Assembly: GCA_963842505.1 (NCBI GenBank)
Contig: CAWJGZ010000001.1
Coordinates: 1,550,001-1,614,000 of the forward strand
Reading direction: 5' to 3'
Length of the DNA stretch: 64,000 nucleotides
Source: PALSA-129 sp963842505
GTDB taxonomy: Bacteria; Acidobacteriota; Terriglobia; Bryobacterales; Bryobacteraceae
In this document: in pieces, positions 1 through 7,464 of the stretch
Numbering within the stretch: the first letter of the stretch is position 1
How the letters are laid out: every line of letters begins with the position of its first letter
Notes under the pieces: model-generated
What the model was told of the DNA's origin: nothing
Database searches by the model: none
What the model saw: the letters and a program-made list of their open reading frames with translations, nothing else
Translations under genes and position numbers: made by a program

Positions 1-1183
1 TGCGCACAATTTCCAGCCCGCGCTTCAGGAAGCGGTCCGGATTCTTCTTACTAAGTTGAAGATTGGAAGACGGCTGCAGCAGGCGCATCTCATCGATGAC
101 GTCGAGAACTAAGTAAGTGAGATCGTTGACGGCCGAGGAACCGTCGGATTTCAGGCCGCCGGTGTTGATGTTGCAAAAATCCGTATAAGTGCCGCTTTCG
201 GCGGCCGTGACGCCGACCTTGGGCGGAGCCGGCTGGTTATTGAATTTTACCCAGAAGCAGCCGAGCAGCTCGCGTGCTTCCTCGCGGGTGAGCGTGCCCG
301 AGTCGAGATCGCGCTGGTAGAAGGGATAGAGATGCTGGTCGAGATGGCCGGGGTTGAAGGAGTCCCAAGTGTTCAGTTCGGTGATGACGCTGAGGTGCGT
401 GAACCAGTAGGCCTGTATGGCTTCCCAGAAACTGCGCGGGGCGTGGGCGGGCACGTGGCGGCAGACGGCGGCGATCTTCTCCAGTTCGGCCTTGCGCCGC
501 GGATCGGTTTCGGCGGCGGCCAGCTCATCGGCCTTTTCGGCATGGCGCTCCGCGAAACGGATGACGGCATCGGCGGCGATCGACATGGCGCGCAGTTCCT
601 GCTCCTTGTCGTAAGCCCGCGGATCGTTGAAGTAGTCGAGGTGGGCGAGACTTTCGGCGGCCTCGCGTTTCAGTTCGAGCAGGCCTTTGCGGTAAATGAT
701 GTCGCCCAAAACGGTGTGGCCGGGAGCGCGCTGCTCCATGAATTCCGTGTAGACGCCCGCCTCGTAGGCGTTCTTCCATTCGGGCGTCATCTCGGCGAAC
801 ATGCGGTCGCGCATGCTGTGGCCTTGCCAGTAGGGGATAATCTCCTCCCGCTGGATGCGGCGGGCCTCGTCATCGACGCAGTAGGAAATCTTCTCGCGCG
901 TGTCGAGGATCTGGAAGTCCTCCATCGAGTGGCAGCAGAGTTCGGGATAGGTGGGTGTGCTCTTGGGCCGTGGTCCGCGTTCGCCGACGATCAGCTCTTC
1001 GGGACCGATGTAGATGGCGCGGCGCTCCAGGATGTACTGGAGCGCGCCGGCCCGCAGCATGGGTGGCGAGAGCGGTGGCGCTTGCCGGTAAAACTCGGTA
1101 AGCAGCGCCGCGCGTTCGAGCGAAAGCGACGGCTTGGTATCCAGGCTGGCCTGGCGCAAGTGAGCAACTCGTTCCGTCATCAT
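1..1183 (-). CDS. HypD-like glycyl radical enzyme, 5' half (runs off the window)
   Basis: This is the N-terminal ~394 residues of a PFL/glycerol-dehydratase-type glycyl radical enzyme; the active-site Cys and C-terminal glycyl loop lie beyond base 1. The translation carries blocks typical of trans-4-hydroxy-L-proline dehydratase: ELIVGERGPRPKSTPTYPE, FTEF-like EFMEQRAPGHTVLGD, ITELNTWDSFNPGHLDQHL and NNQPAPPKVGVT followed by ESGTYTDF. From memory these match clostridial HypD closely, so dehydration of 4-hydroxyproline to pyrroline-5-carboxylate is the best guess. Another dehydratase of the same family is possible. Start is ATG at 1183 (or ATG at 1180) with AGGAG at 1191-1195. The start is 2 bp past the stop of its activase, so the two are co-transcribed. 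The enzyme class is destroyed by oxygen, which implies activity in anoxic niches. Confidence 0.85.
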   Translation of the reverse strand, partial: MMTERVAHLRQASLDTKPSLSLERAALLTEFYRQAPPLSPPMLRAGALQYILERRAIYIGPEELIVGERGPRPKSTPTYPELCCHSMEDFQILDTREKISYCVDDEARRIQREEIIPYWQGHSMRDRMFAEMTPEWKNAYEAGVYTEFMEQRAPGHTVLGDIIYRKGLLELKREAAESLAHLDYFNDPRAYDKEQELRAMSIAADAVIRFAERHAEKADELAAAETDPRRKAELEKIAAVCRHVPAHAPRSFWEAIQAYWFTHLSVITELNTWDSFNPGHLDQHLYPFYQRDLDSGTLTREEARELLGCFWVKFNNQPAPPKVGVTAAESGTYTDFCNINTGGLKSDGSSAVNDLTYLVLDVIDEMRLLQPSSNLQLSKKNPDRFLKRGLEIVR

Positions 1184-1185
1184 AT

Positions 1186-2100
1186 TCAGACTCCTGGGCT
1201 TAATGGAACCACGTTCAATCCGGCTTCGGTCAAAGCATTGCGAAAGGGCGCCAGGTCCGCCGCGGCCGGCTGCGGCGTGTCAGGCAGCTTGTAGGGCAAA
1301 CCCAGGCGCCGGTACTTGTCGGCGCCGATTCGATGGTAAGGGAGCAACTCGATGGCCGGGGGCCGCACACGGCTCAAGTATGCCACGAATCTGCCGATCT
1401 CTTCGGTGGAGTCGTTGACGCCGGGGATTACCGGGATGCGCACGGTGAGCGGCCGCCGCTCGGCCATCAGTCTTTCCAGATTGCGCAGGATCAACTCGTT
1501 GGAGACGCCGGTGTACTGGAGGTGTCTGGCGGGGTCGATCAGTTTGAGATCGAAGAGCACCAGATCAGCCTGCAGCGCGGTCTGCGCAAAGACGGCCGGC
1601 TGGGCCAAGCCGCAGGTTTCCATGGCGGTGCGGATGCCGCGTTCGCGGCAGGCTGCCAGAAAGGAAGCGACGAAGACTGGCTGAGACAGGGGCTCGCCGC
1701 CGGAGAGCGTGACGCCGCCGCCGGATTCGTCATAGAAGACGACGTCTTTTTCGACCTCGGCGATCAATTCGTCCAACGTGTAGCGCTGGCCGGCGATCTG
1801 GCGGGCCTCGGCCATACAGACCGTGGTGCAAGTGCCGCACAACGCGCAGGCGGCGGAAGTTTGCACGACCCCGTCGATTTCGCTGATGGCGTGTTCCGGG
1901 CAGACGGCGGCGCATTCCAGGCAGTGCCGGCAGCGGTCTTCGAAGTAGAGGACGTCGGGCAGGAAACTCTGGCTTTCGGGGTTATGGCACCACCAGCAGG
2001 AAAGCGGGCAGCCTTTGAAGAAGACCACCGTGCGGATGCCCGGCCCGTCATGCGTGGCGAAGCGCATGATATTGAAAACAAATGCCGTTAGATCCTGCAC
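1186..2100 (-). CDS. Glycyl-radical-enzyme activating protein (radical SAM)
   Basis: Activase that uses S-adenosylmethionine to install the glycyl radical on the enzyme encoded 2 bp downstream. It carries the radical-SAM cluster motif CPLSCWWC within FFKGCPLSCWWCHNPES, then two ferredoxin-type Cys clusters (CRHCLECAAVCP and CALCGTCTTVCM), then SGGGVTLSGGEPLSQP, the SAM-binding GGE block of PflA-type activases. About 304 residues from GTG at 2100, which has a strong GGGGAG site 7-8 bases upstream and begins just before the conserved FVFNIMRFATHDGPG. ATG codons at 2130 and 2139 are in frame but lack a ribosome site. The two extra clusters place it with activases of dehydratase-type glycyl radical enzymes rather than minimal PflA. 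Confidence 0.9.
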   Translation of the reverse strand: MQDLTAFVFNIMRFATHDGPGIRTVVFFKGCPLSCWWCHNPESQSFLPDVLYFEDRCRHCLECAAVCPEHAISEIDGVVQTSAACALCGTCTTVCMAEARQIAGQRYTLDELIAEVEKDVVFYDESGGGVTLSGGEPLSQPVFVASFLAACRERGIRTAMETCGLAQPAVFAQTALQADLVLFDLKLIDPARHLQYTGVSNELILRNLERLMAERRPLTVRIPVIPGVNDSTEEIGRFVAYLSRVRPPAIELLPYHRIGADKYRRLGLPYKLPDTPQPAAADLAPFRNALTEAGLNVVPLSPGV

Positions 2101-2148
2101 ACCAGACTCCCCTCGCCGTTCTGATACCATCGCGACCATTTTTATATA

Positions 2149-2168
2149 AATAGGCCCAAAAACCTATT
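2149..2168. promoter_or_regulatory. Candidate operator upstream of the glycyl radical operon
   Basis: Perfect 6-bp inverted repeat AATAGG-8 bp-CCTATT in an AT-rich stretch, 10-70 bases upstream of the possible activase starts. Position and symmetry suggest a repressor or activator site for the activase/enzyme operon. No regulator gene is adjacent, so this is a positional inference only. Confidence 0.3.
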
Positions 2169-2220
2169 ATCAGTATGCCATGATGTCAGCGGTTACACAA
2201 GGCGGCGGGGTGTGCGCGAC

Positions 2221-2357
2221 ATAAAAGTGGATGGCATCGCGATCTCCCCAGCACCGAACCGCGAGCGTTGGTGAGCGGCCGCCACGCAGCCCTGGAGCTG
2301 GCCGCTCGTTAACACTCGCGGTTCGGTGCCGGGGACCGCGTTTATCCACTTTTGTAT
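2221..2357. repeat. Large imperfect inverted repeat (58-60-base arms)
   Basis: Arms 2221-2280 and 2300-2357 are reverse complements over nearly their whole length around a ~19-base centre. The tips read ATAAAAGTGGAT on the left and ATCCACTTTTGTAT on the right; the inner part shares GCACCGAACCGCGAG. It lies between the 5' end of the glycyl radical operon and the 3' end of the GH27 gene. It could be a miniature mobile palindrome or a folded RNA. It has no poly-T tail and so is not a typical terminator. The tip motif recurs at 28673. Confidence 0.75.
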
Positions 2358-2378
2358 CGCTTTCGCGAGCCTAGACAG

Positions 2379-4097
2379 TTACTCCACCCGCAGCATCACC
2401 ACGCCGTGCGAGGGCACGTTCACGGAGTACTCGGTGGCGGCGTTGGTTATGTCGCGGTGAGCCCAAAGGTCGCGGACCTTGGGGTTCCCGGCGGCGATGC
2501 CGACGTCAGCCCATTTCACCGTCATGCGGGCGGTGTCCAGGCTGCGATTGAAAAGGCCGACCGCGACGCCTTTCGCCAGCGGCTTCTTCCAGACTTCCAG
2601 GGTGTAGCCCGCGGGACCAATCTGGCTGACGCGTGTGCCCTGAATGCCGGCGGGGTCCTGGTCGATCGCGATCACTTCCTTGTTGAGCAGGATGTCCGCG
2701 ATGTAGTCGGGCATGGTGCGGACGTCGTGGCCGGCCAGCAGCGGAGCGGCCAGTATCGACCAGAGACTCATGTGAGTCTGGTACTCGGTTTTGGTCATGC
2801 CGCCGTTGCCGATTTCGAGCATGTCGGGGTCGTTCCAGTGGCCGGGGCCGGCGTATTTCTCGCGGCCCATTTGCATATCGAAGCCGATGTGCGACATGGA
2901 ATTCCAGTTATCGCTGATATCGCCGGTGGTGCGCCAGAGGTTGCCGCCGGCAGCGGCGCCCCATTCGCCCACGTTGAGCCATCCGTACTGGCAGAGGCTG
3001 AGGATGATGTCGCGGCCGGTCGCGCGCAGGGCCAGCGCCATCTTCTCATACGCGGAGGGGTGCTCGGATCCCTGGTAGACCTGGTTGCCGCTGCACCAGT
3101 CGTATTTCAGATAGTCGATGCCCCATTTTGCCCAGGTCTTGGCATCCTGCTCTTCGTGGCCGTAGCTGGCTTCGTATCCAGCGCAGGTTCTGGGGCCGGG
3201 TCCGGAATAAATGCCGAGCTTGAGGCCCTTGGAGTGGACGTAGTCGGCCAGGGCTTTCATGTCGGGAAATTTTTCGTTGGTGAGGATGTTGCCGTCTTTA
3301 TCGCGGCCGGGCACCCAGACGCCATCGACGGTGCGGCCTTTTTCCCAGGTGTCGTCAATGTTGACGTAGATATAGCCGGCGTCGCGCATGCCGGATGAAG
3401 CGATGGCGTCGGCCATCTCGCGGACGGATTTGTCATCCACGCGGCCGGCGAACTTGTTCCAACTGTTCCAACCCATGGGCGGGGTCTTGGCGAAACCGTT
3501 GGGCTGGATGGGCTTGAACGGCGCGAAGGGCGGATGCGGATTGGCGGGGTGAAACACCGTGTCGGAGCTGATCTTCTTGAGGATCATGGGCGCGGGTGCG
3601 CCTCCACGTCCAGCAGCGCCGGCGCCGCCGCGTCCGCCGCGGCCGGCTTGCACCGCGGCCGCGATGGCTTCATCGAGGGCGGCCTGCTCGGGGCTGGTGA
3701 CACGAGTGGCTTGCGCGGTGACGGATGTTTGAGGCCCCCGGCCGCCGCGGGCGCCTGGCTGGCCCATCACAAGGGTCAGGGTCAACTGATCGCCTTCGAG
3801 AGTGCCCGTGTAATTGGCGGTGCGTGGAGGGATGGTGCTGTGATCGTCAGAGGTCTCGAACGTAATTTCGCTGCCATTGATGGAGCCGTTGACGATCTCG
3901 AGAACCTGTTGCGGCGTGGCGTAGGCGCCGGTGAACTTGGCTCCGTCCACCTTGAAGACGAACGTGTTGACGATGGGGGCGCCCGGTTGCCCGCCGCGTC
4001 CGCCGCGGCCGGGCTGCTCGAACTGCCAGGTGCCGGCGAGGTCGGCGGCGCCGGCGAGGGCTGAGAAAAGAAGCACGCAAGATGCAAGTCTGAGCAT
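2379..4097 (-). CDS. Exported alpha-galactosidase-like glycosidase (GH27)
   Basis: Secreted 572-residue glycosidase predicted to release terminal alpha-galactose from plant or microbial glycans. Residues 1-17 form a signal peptide (MLRLASCVLLFSALAGA). Residues ~20-150 form a small beta-rich domain seen on many acidobacterial hydrolases. Gly/Arg-rich tracts (GRGGRGG) lie near residues 30 and 150. The GH27 barrel starts at TPPMGWNSWNKF (~200). The nucleophile is the Asp of YLKYDWC (~330) and the acid/base Asp lies in GDISDNW (~393); NDPDMLEIGNGG also fits the family. Exact substrate among GH27 activities (alpha-galactosidase, beta-arabinopyranosidase) cannot be told. It is followed on the same strand, upstream, by an aldo/keto reductase and a GH51 gene. 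Confidence 0.9.
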   Translation of the reverse strand: MLRLASCVLLFSALAGAADLAGTWQFEQPGRGGRGGQPGAPIVNTFVFKVDGAKFTGAYATPQQVLEIVNGSINGSEITFETSDDHSTIPPRTANYTGTLEGDQLTLTLVMGQPGARGGRGPQTSVTAQATRVTSPEQAALDEAIAAAVQAGRGGRGGAGAAGRGGAPAPMILKKISSDTVFHPANPHPPFAPFKPIQPNGFAKTPPMGWNSWNKFAGRVDDKSVREMADAIASSGMRDAGYIYVNIDDTWEKGRTVDGVWVPGRDKDGNILTNEKFPDMKALADYVHSKGLKLGIYSGPGPRTCAGYEASYGHEEQDAKTWAKWGIDYLKYDWCSGNQVYQGSEHPSAYEKMALALRATGRDIILSLCQYGWLNVGEWGAAAGGNLWRTTGDISDNWNSMSHIGFDMQMGREKYAGPGHWNDPDMLEIGNGGMTKTEYQTHMSLWSILAAPLLAGHDVRTMPDYIADILLNKEVIAIDQDPAGIQGTRVSQIGPAGYTLEVWKKPLAKGVAVGLFNRSLDTARMTVKWADVGIAAGNPKVRDLWAHRDITNAATEYSVNVPSHGVVMLRVE

Positions 4098-4179
4098 GAG
4101 CTGATCCTAAGAAGTGGTTTGAGAAACGCCTACAGTTTATCACCCGGTACAGATTGCTGAAAGCGTTTGCAGGGGGCGC

Positions 4180-5163
4180 TTACCAGCGCTGATGGACCAG
4201 CGGGCGGATCTTGGCGTTGTACAGAGTCTCGATGGCGGCCATGGCGGCGGTGGAGAGCGGCGGCAGGTCGGAAGCCGCGCAGTTGTCGGCGGCTTGAGAA
4301 GGACGTTTGGCGCCGGGGATGGCGCACGTTACGGCGTCGAACATCAGGATCCAACGCAGAGCGAATTGCGCCATGGTTACGCCGGGCGGCACGATGCGCC
4401 GGATTTCTTCCACGGCGGCCAGCGCGGTCTCGTAATCCACGCCGGAAAATGTTTCGCCGACGTCGAAGCTCTCGCCGTGACGGTTGAAGTTGCGGTGATC
4501 GTCGGCGGCGAATTGCGAATCGCGCGTCATCTTGCCGGTCAGCATGCCGCTCGCTAACGGAACGCGCACCAGGATGCCAATATGCTTTTGCAGGGCCTGC
4601 TCGAAGAAAAGGCCCGACGGCCGCAGGCGGAAGCAGTTGAAGATGATCTGCACCGTCCGCACGCCCGGGAACTCGATGGCCTTGAGAGCTTCCTCCACGC
4701 GCTCCACGCTGACGCCGTAATAGCGGATCTTGCCGGCTTCCACCAGGCGGTCGAGCGCGCCGAAAACTTCGGCCTGGTAATAGACATCGGTGGGCGGGCA
4801 GTGGAGTTGCAGCAGGTCGAGGCAATCGGTTGCAAGGTTTTTGAGACTGTCTTCCACAAAGCCGGTGAGGTTCTGCTGCGTGTAGCCCGCGGCGGTGTGA
4901 GGCGACAGGCGGCGGCCGGCCTTGGTGGCGACCACGATTTCCTCTTTGCGTTCGCGTTTGAGGCGGGCGATGAGCCGCTCGCTATGGCCCATGCCATAAA
5001 CGTCGGCGGTATCGATGAAGTTGACGCCGCAATCGATGGCCTTGTTCAGCGCGGCGAACGATTCGGAATCGTCGACCGGGCCCCACGCGCTGCCGATGGC
5101 CCACGTGCCAAAGCTGATCTCGGAAACCTTCCAGGGGGTACGGCCTAGTAATCGATATTTCAT
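4180..5163 (-). CDS. Aldo/keto reductase
   Basis: Cytosolic NAD(P)H-dependent oxidoreductase of 327 residues with a TIM-barrel fold. The catalytic tetrad is visible: Asp in FIDTADVYG, Tyr in the same motif, Lys in VVATKAG and His in LLQLHCPP. The C-terminal FALRWILMFDAVTCAIPGAK is the cofactor-binding region of the family. It sits between two exported glycosidases on the same strand, so a role in sugar reduction or oxidation is plausible, but the substrate cannot be read from the sequence. ATG at 5163 begins MKYRLLGRT, the usual family start. Confidence 0.9.
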   Translation of the reverse strand: MKYRLLGRTPWKVSEISFGTWAIGSAWGPVDDSESFAALNKAIDCGVNFIDTADVYGMGHSERLIARLKRERKEEIVVATKAGRRLSPHTAAGYTQQNLTGFVEDSLKNLATDCLDLLQLHCPPTDVYYQAEVFGALDRLVEAGKIRYYGVSVERVEEALKAIEFPGVRTVQIIFNCFRLRPSGLFFEQALQKHIGILVRVPLASGMLTGKMTRDSQFAADDHRNFNRHGESFDVGETFSGVDYETALAAVEEIRRIVPPGVTMAQFALRWILMFDAVTCAIPGAKRPSQAADNCAASDLPPLSTAAMAAIETLYNAKIRPLVHQRW

Positions 5164-5192
5164 GGATTTTCTCTTGATGATGCTGTCAGATT

Positions 5193-5333
5193 TTCAACGC
5201 GGAGACGCAGAGACACAGAGAAAAACTGAGGAACCGGAAGGTCATTCTGTGCCTGCCCTGAGAGCACTTTGCAAGAATCTATATGCTTGGTTCTCTCTCA
5301 GTTTTCTCCGCGTCTCAGCGCCTCCGCGTTGAA
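5193..5333. repeat. Inverted repeat with ~37-base arms
   Basis: The segment starting TTCAACGCGGAGACGCAGAG (5193 onward) recurs in reverse complement at about 5297-5333, with roughly 65 unrelated bases between. The arms are made of a CGCRGAGAC-type short-period sequence. The element fills the whole gap between the aldo/keto reductase and the GH51 gene. It could fold in the transcript; there is no evidence of coding. Confidence 0.65.
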
Positions 5334-5354
5334 GCCTTTCTCTTCAGTATTTTC

Positions 5355-6971
5355 TCACGCCACTTGCAAAGTCACTGTCGCCACCGACATCGCCGGCAGC
5401 GTGATCTTGACGCCGCCGGCTTCCACGGCCACATCGTGTTTCCTGATGGTCACGCGGTCCGGATTTTCGAAGCTGTTGAAGGCGTTGATATCGGCGTCGT
5501 GCAGAATCTGCGCCGTGCCGCTCTTCGGAGCGGCGCCGCGGATGGCGCACTCCACTTCCATGTCCACATCGTGGCGCGGGTTGACGAAGCTGATCACCAT
5601 GTCGGAACCCTGGCGCGACGCGGAAACCGAAAGCTCGGGTGGCGGCAGTGGCTGCCCGCCGCGACCCCCGCCGCCGCGCCCAAAGCTCTGTGCCGGGAGC
5701 GCGCCATCGTACTCCACGCGCAACGCCCGCTTGGAGCGGTGCGGCTTGAACAGCATGAACGCATGGTAGGTGGTGGTGCGAACGCAGTTTTTGCCTTCCG
5801 GGCCGTCGGTGAGCAGCACCGATTGCAGCACATTGATCAACTGCGCGATGTTGCACATGAACAGCTTGTCGGCCTGGCGGTTGAAAATGTTGAGCCCCAG
5901 GCCCGCGGCCACCGCGCTGCGCATGGAGGACTGCTGCCACAGGCGGCCGCGCGAATCGTCGCGCAGTTGATCCCACACGCCCCATTCGTCGAGGATGAGG
6001 CCGATCTGGCGGTTGGGATCGTAGCCATCGAGCAGCGTGCGCTGGTGGATCAGCGACTGCTCGACCCGCGGGAACAGGTTGAGCTGCGCGTACATGTTTT
6101 CGGGTGTGAACTGCACGGGATCGTTCGCGCCGCCTTCGTAATAGTGCATCGAGAAGCCGTTGGGGCGCGGGCCGTTGCCGATCGCGTCCATGAACCCGCG
6201 GGTCCAGTTGGAATCGTCGCCGGAAGGGCCGCAGCCCACCAGGTAGACGGAGTTATCGCGGCCCTGGTCGCCAACCAGCCGGGCAAAGGTGGCGTAGCGC
6301 CGGAATTCGGCGGCGGCGGCCTGCGGCAGGAAGTTGCCGCCGCAGCCCCACAGTTCGTTGCCGATGCCCCAGTAGCGGACGCGGAAAGGTTCCGGCGATC
6401 CGTTGGCCGCGCGCTCATCGGCGAGTGCGCTGCCCTTGGGGAAATTGCAGTACTCGATCCAGTCGCGGACTTCCTGCGGCGAACCGGTGCCCACATTGGC
6501 GGCGAGATACGGTTGCGCGCCGATCAGCTTGCAAAAGCCGAGAAACTCGTGCGTGCCGAAGCTGTTGTCCTCGACGTATTTTCCCCAGTTGACGTTGACG
6601 CGCCTGGGCCGTCTTTCGGCGGCGCCAATGCCCTCCCGCCAGTGGTAATCGTCCGCGAAGCAGCCGCCCGGCCAGCGCAGCACCGGGACGCCCAGTTCCT
6701 TCAGGTAATCCACCGTGGCCTTGCGGTAGCCATCGATATTCTCGATCGGCGATTTCCTGCCGACCCAGATGCCGCCGTAGGTGCACGATCCCAGATGTTC
6801 GGCGAAGTGCGAATGGAATTCGGGCCGGACGGTCCCGATTTCATTATCGGCGTGGACTAGCGCCTTCTTGGCGGCGGCGGTGCTAGAGAAAACACCGCGC
6901 GGCAACAGAGCGGCTAAAGAGGCGGCCGCTCCGGCGCGCGCGAACTGGCGGCGAGTGAAGTTGAAAGGCAT
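5355..6971 (-). CDS. Exported alpha-L-arabinofuranosidase-like glycosidase (GH51)
   Basis: 538-residue glycosidase expected to release L-arabinofuranose from arabinan or arabinoxylan. The N-terminus FTRRQFARAGAAASLAALL is a twin-arginine signal (RRQF), so it is exported folded. The barrel shows the GH51 acid/base Glu in GIGNELWGCGGNF (~204) and nucleophile Glu in LDEWGVW (~328). HLGSCTYGGIWVG near the start is also typical. A Gly/Arg-rich insertion (FGRGGGGRGGQP) sits ahead of the C-terminal beta-sandwich. Same strand as the GH27 and reductase genes, but separated from the reductase by an inverted repeat, so co-transcription is uncertain. Confidence 0.9.
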   Translation of the reverse strand: MPFNFTRRQFARAGAAASLAALLPRGVFSSTAAAKKALVHADNEIGTVRPEFHSHFAEHLGSCTYGGIWVGRKSPIENIDGYRKATVDYLKELGVPVLRWPGGCFADDYHWREGIGAAERRPRRVNVNWGKYVEDNSFGTHEFLGFCKLIGAQPYLAANVGTGSPQEVRDWIEYCNFPKGSALADERAANGSPEPFRVRYWGIGNELWGCGGNFLPQAAAAEFRRYATFARLVGDQGRDNSVYLVGCGPSGDDSNWTRGFMDAIGNGPRPNGFSMHYYEGGANDPVQFTPENMYAQLNLFPRVEQSLIHQRTLLDGYDPNRQIGLILDEWGVWDQLRDDSRGRLWQQSSMRSAVAAGLGLNIFNRQADKLFMCNIAQLINVLQSVLLTDGPEGKNCVRTTTYHAFMLFKPHRSKRALRVEYDGALPAQSFGRGGGGRGGQPLPPPELSVSASRQGSDMVISFVNPRHDVDMEVECAIRGAAPKSGTAQILHDADINAFNSFENPDRVTIRKHDVAVEAGGVKITLPAMSVATVTLQVA

Positions 6972-7043
6972 AGATCAATCTCCGGCACGAACAGACAAAA
7001 ATGCCACTTCGTATGATAGCGCTTTCAAGAGGTTGGACCGGGC

Positions 7044-7367
7044 TTAAGAACCAGTCGCGGTGGAAGGGGTGCCCCAGGTGCGGTAAGTGCTTTTTCCGTT
7101 GGCCGTTCGGGCCGAGCCGGCATCTCCGGGAGTGATTTGACGGAAGTACAGTGCCAGAATCACGCCTTCGTCATAGTCGATGGCGCGCGCATACTGACGA
7201 ATGTAGCTGGTAGCGTAAATACCGCCGGGCAGTTTGCGAAACTCGCCCTGCTCGATGGCTTCGAGAGCCCGAATGCCAATTTTTGTTGAATCCGAAATCT
7301 GCTTCAGTGAGATGCCGCGATTGCGGCGGACCGTGGCCAAGCCTAGTACGCTGTTATCGTCCGTCAT
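7044..7367 (-). CDS. Small HTH protein (RodZ-type Cro/C1 domain)
   Basis: 107-residue protein made almost wholly of one helix-turn-helix of the kind found at the N-terminus of RodZ: RRNRGISLKQISDSTKIGIRALEAIEQG followed by KLPGGIYATSYIRQYAR. No membrane segment or C-terminal RodZ domain follows, so it is either a stand-alone DNA-binding regulator or a cytoskeletal adaptor lacking the anchor. It is divergent from the phosphatase-fold gene at 7465, with 97 bp shared upstream DNA, and may regulate it; that is inference from position. Confidence 0.75.
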   Translation of the reverse strand: MTDDNSVLGLATVRRNRGISLKQISDSTKIGIRALEAIEQGEFRKLPGGIYATSYIRQYARAIDYDEGVILALYFRQITPGDAGSARTANGKSTYRTWGTPSTATGS

Positions 7368-7464
7368 GTGCCATCCGTTCGTGGCTCACTAGCCGAAAAT
7401 TCCCTGCCTCGTATTGTAAGCAAACACTATAACATTACTTACGCCTCTGATAAACTCTTTTTTT

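Noticed and set aside
332..1294. Long plus-strand open frame (320 codons) opposite the glycyl radical enzyme
   Set aside because: Antisense shadow in GC-rich DNA; the minus-strand frame gives a clear glycyl radical enzyme sequence. Other long antisense frames (for example 31459-33273, 34930-36924, 11992-13305, 5283-6860) were dropped for the same reason.
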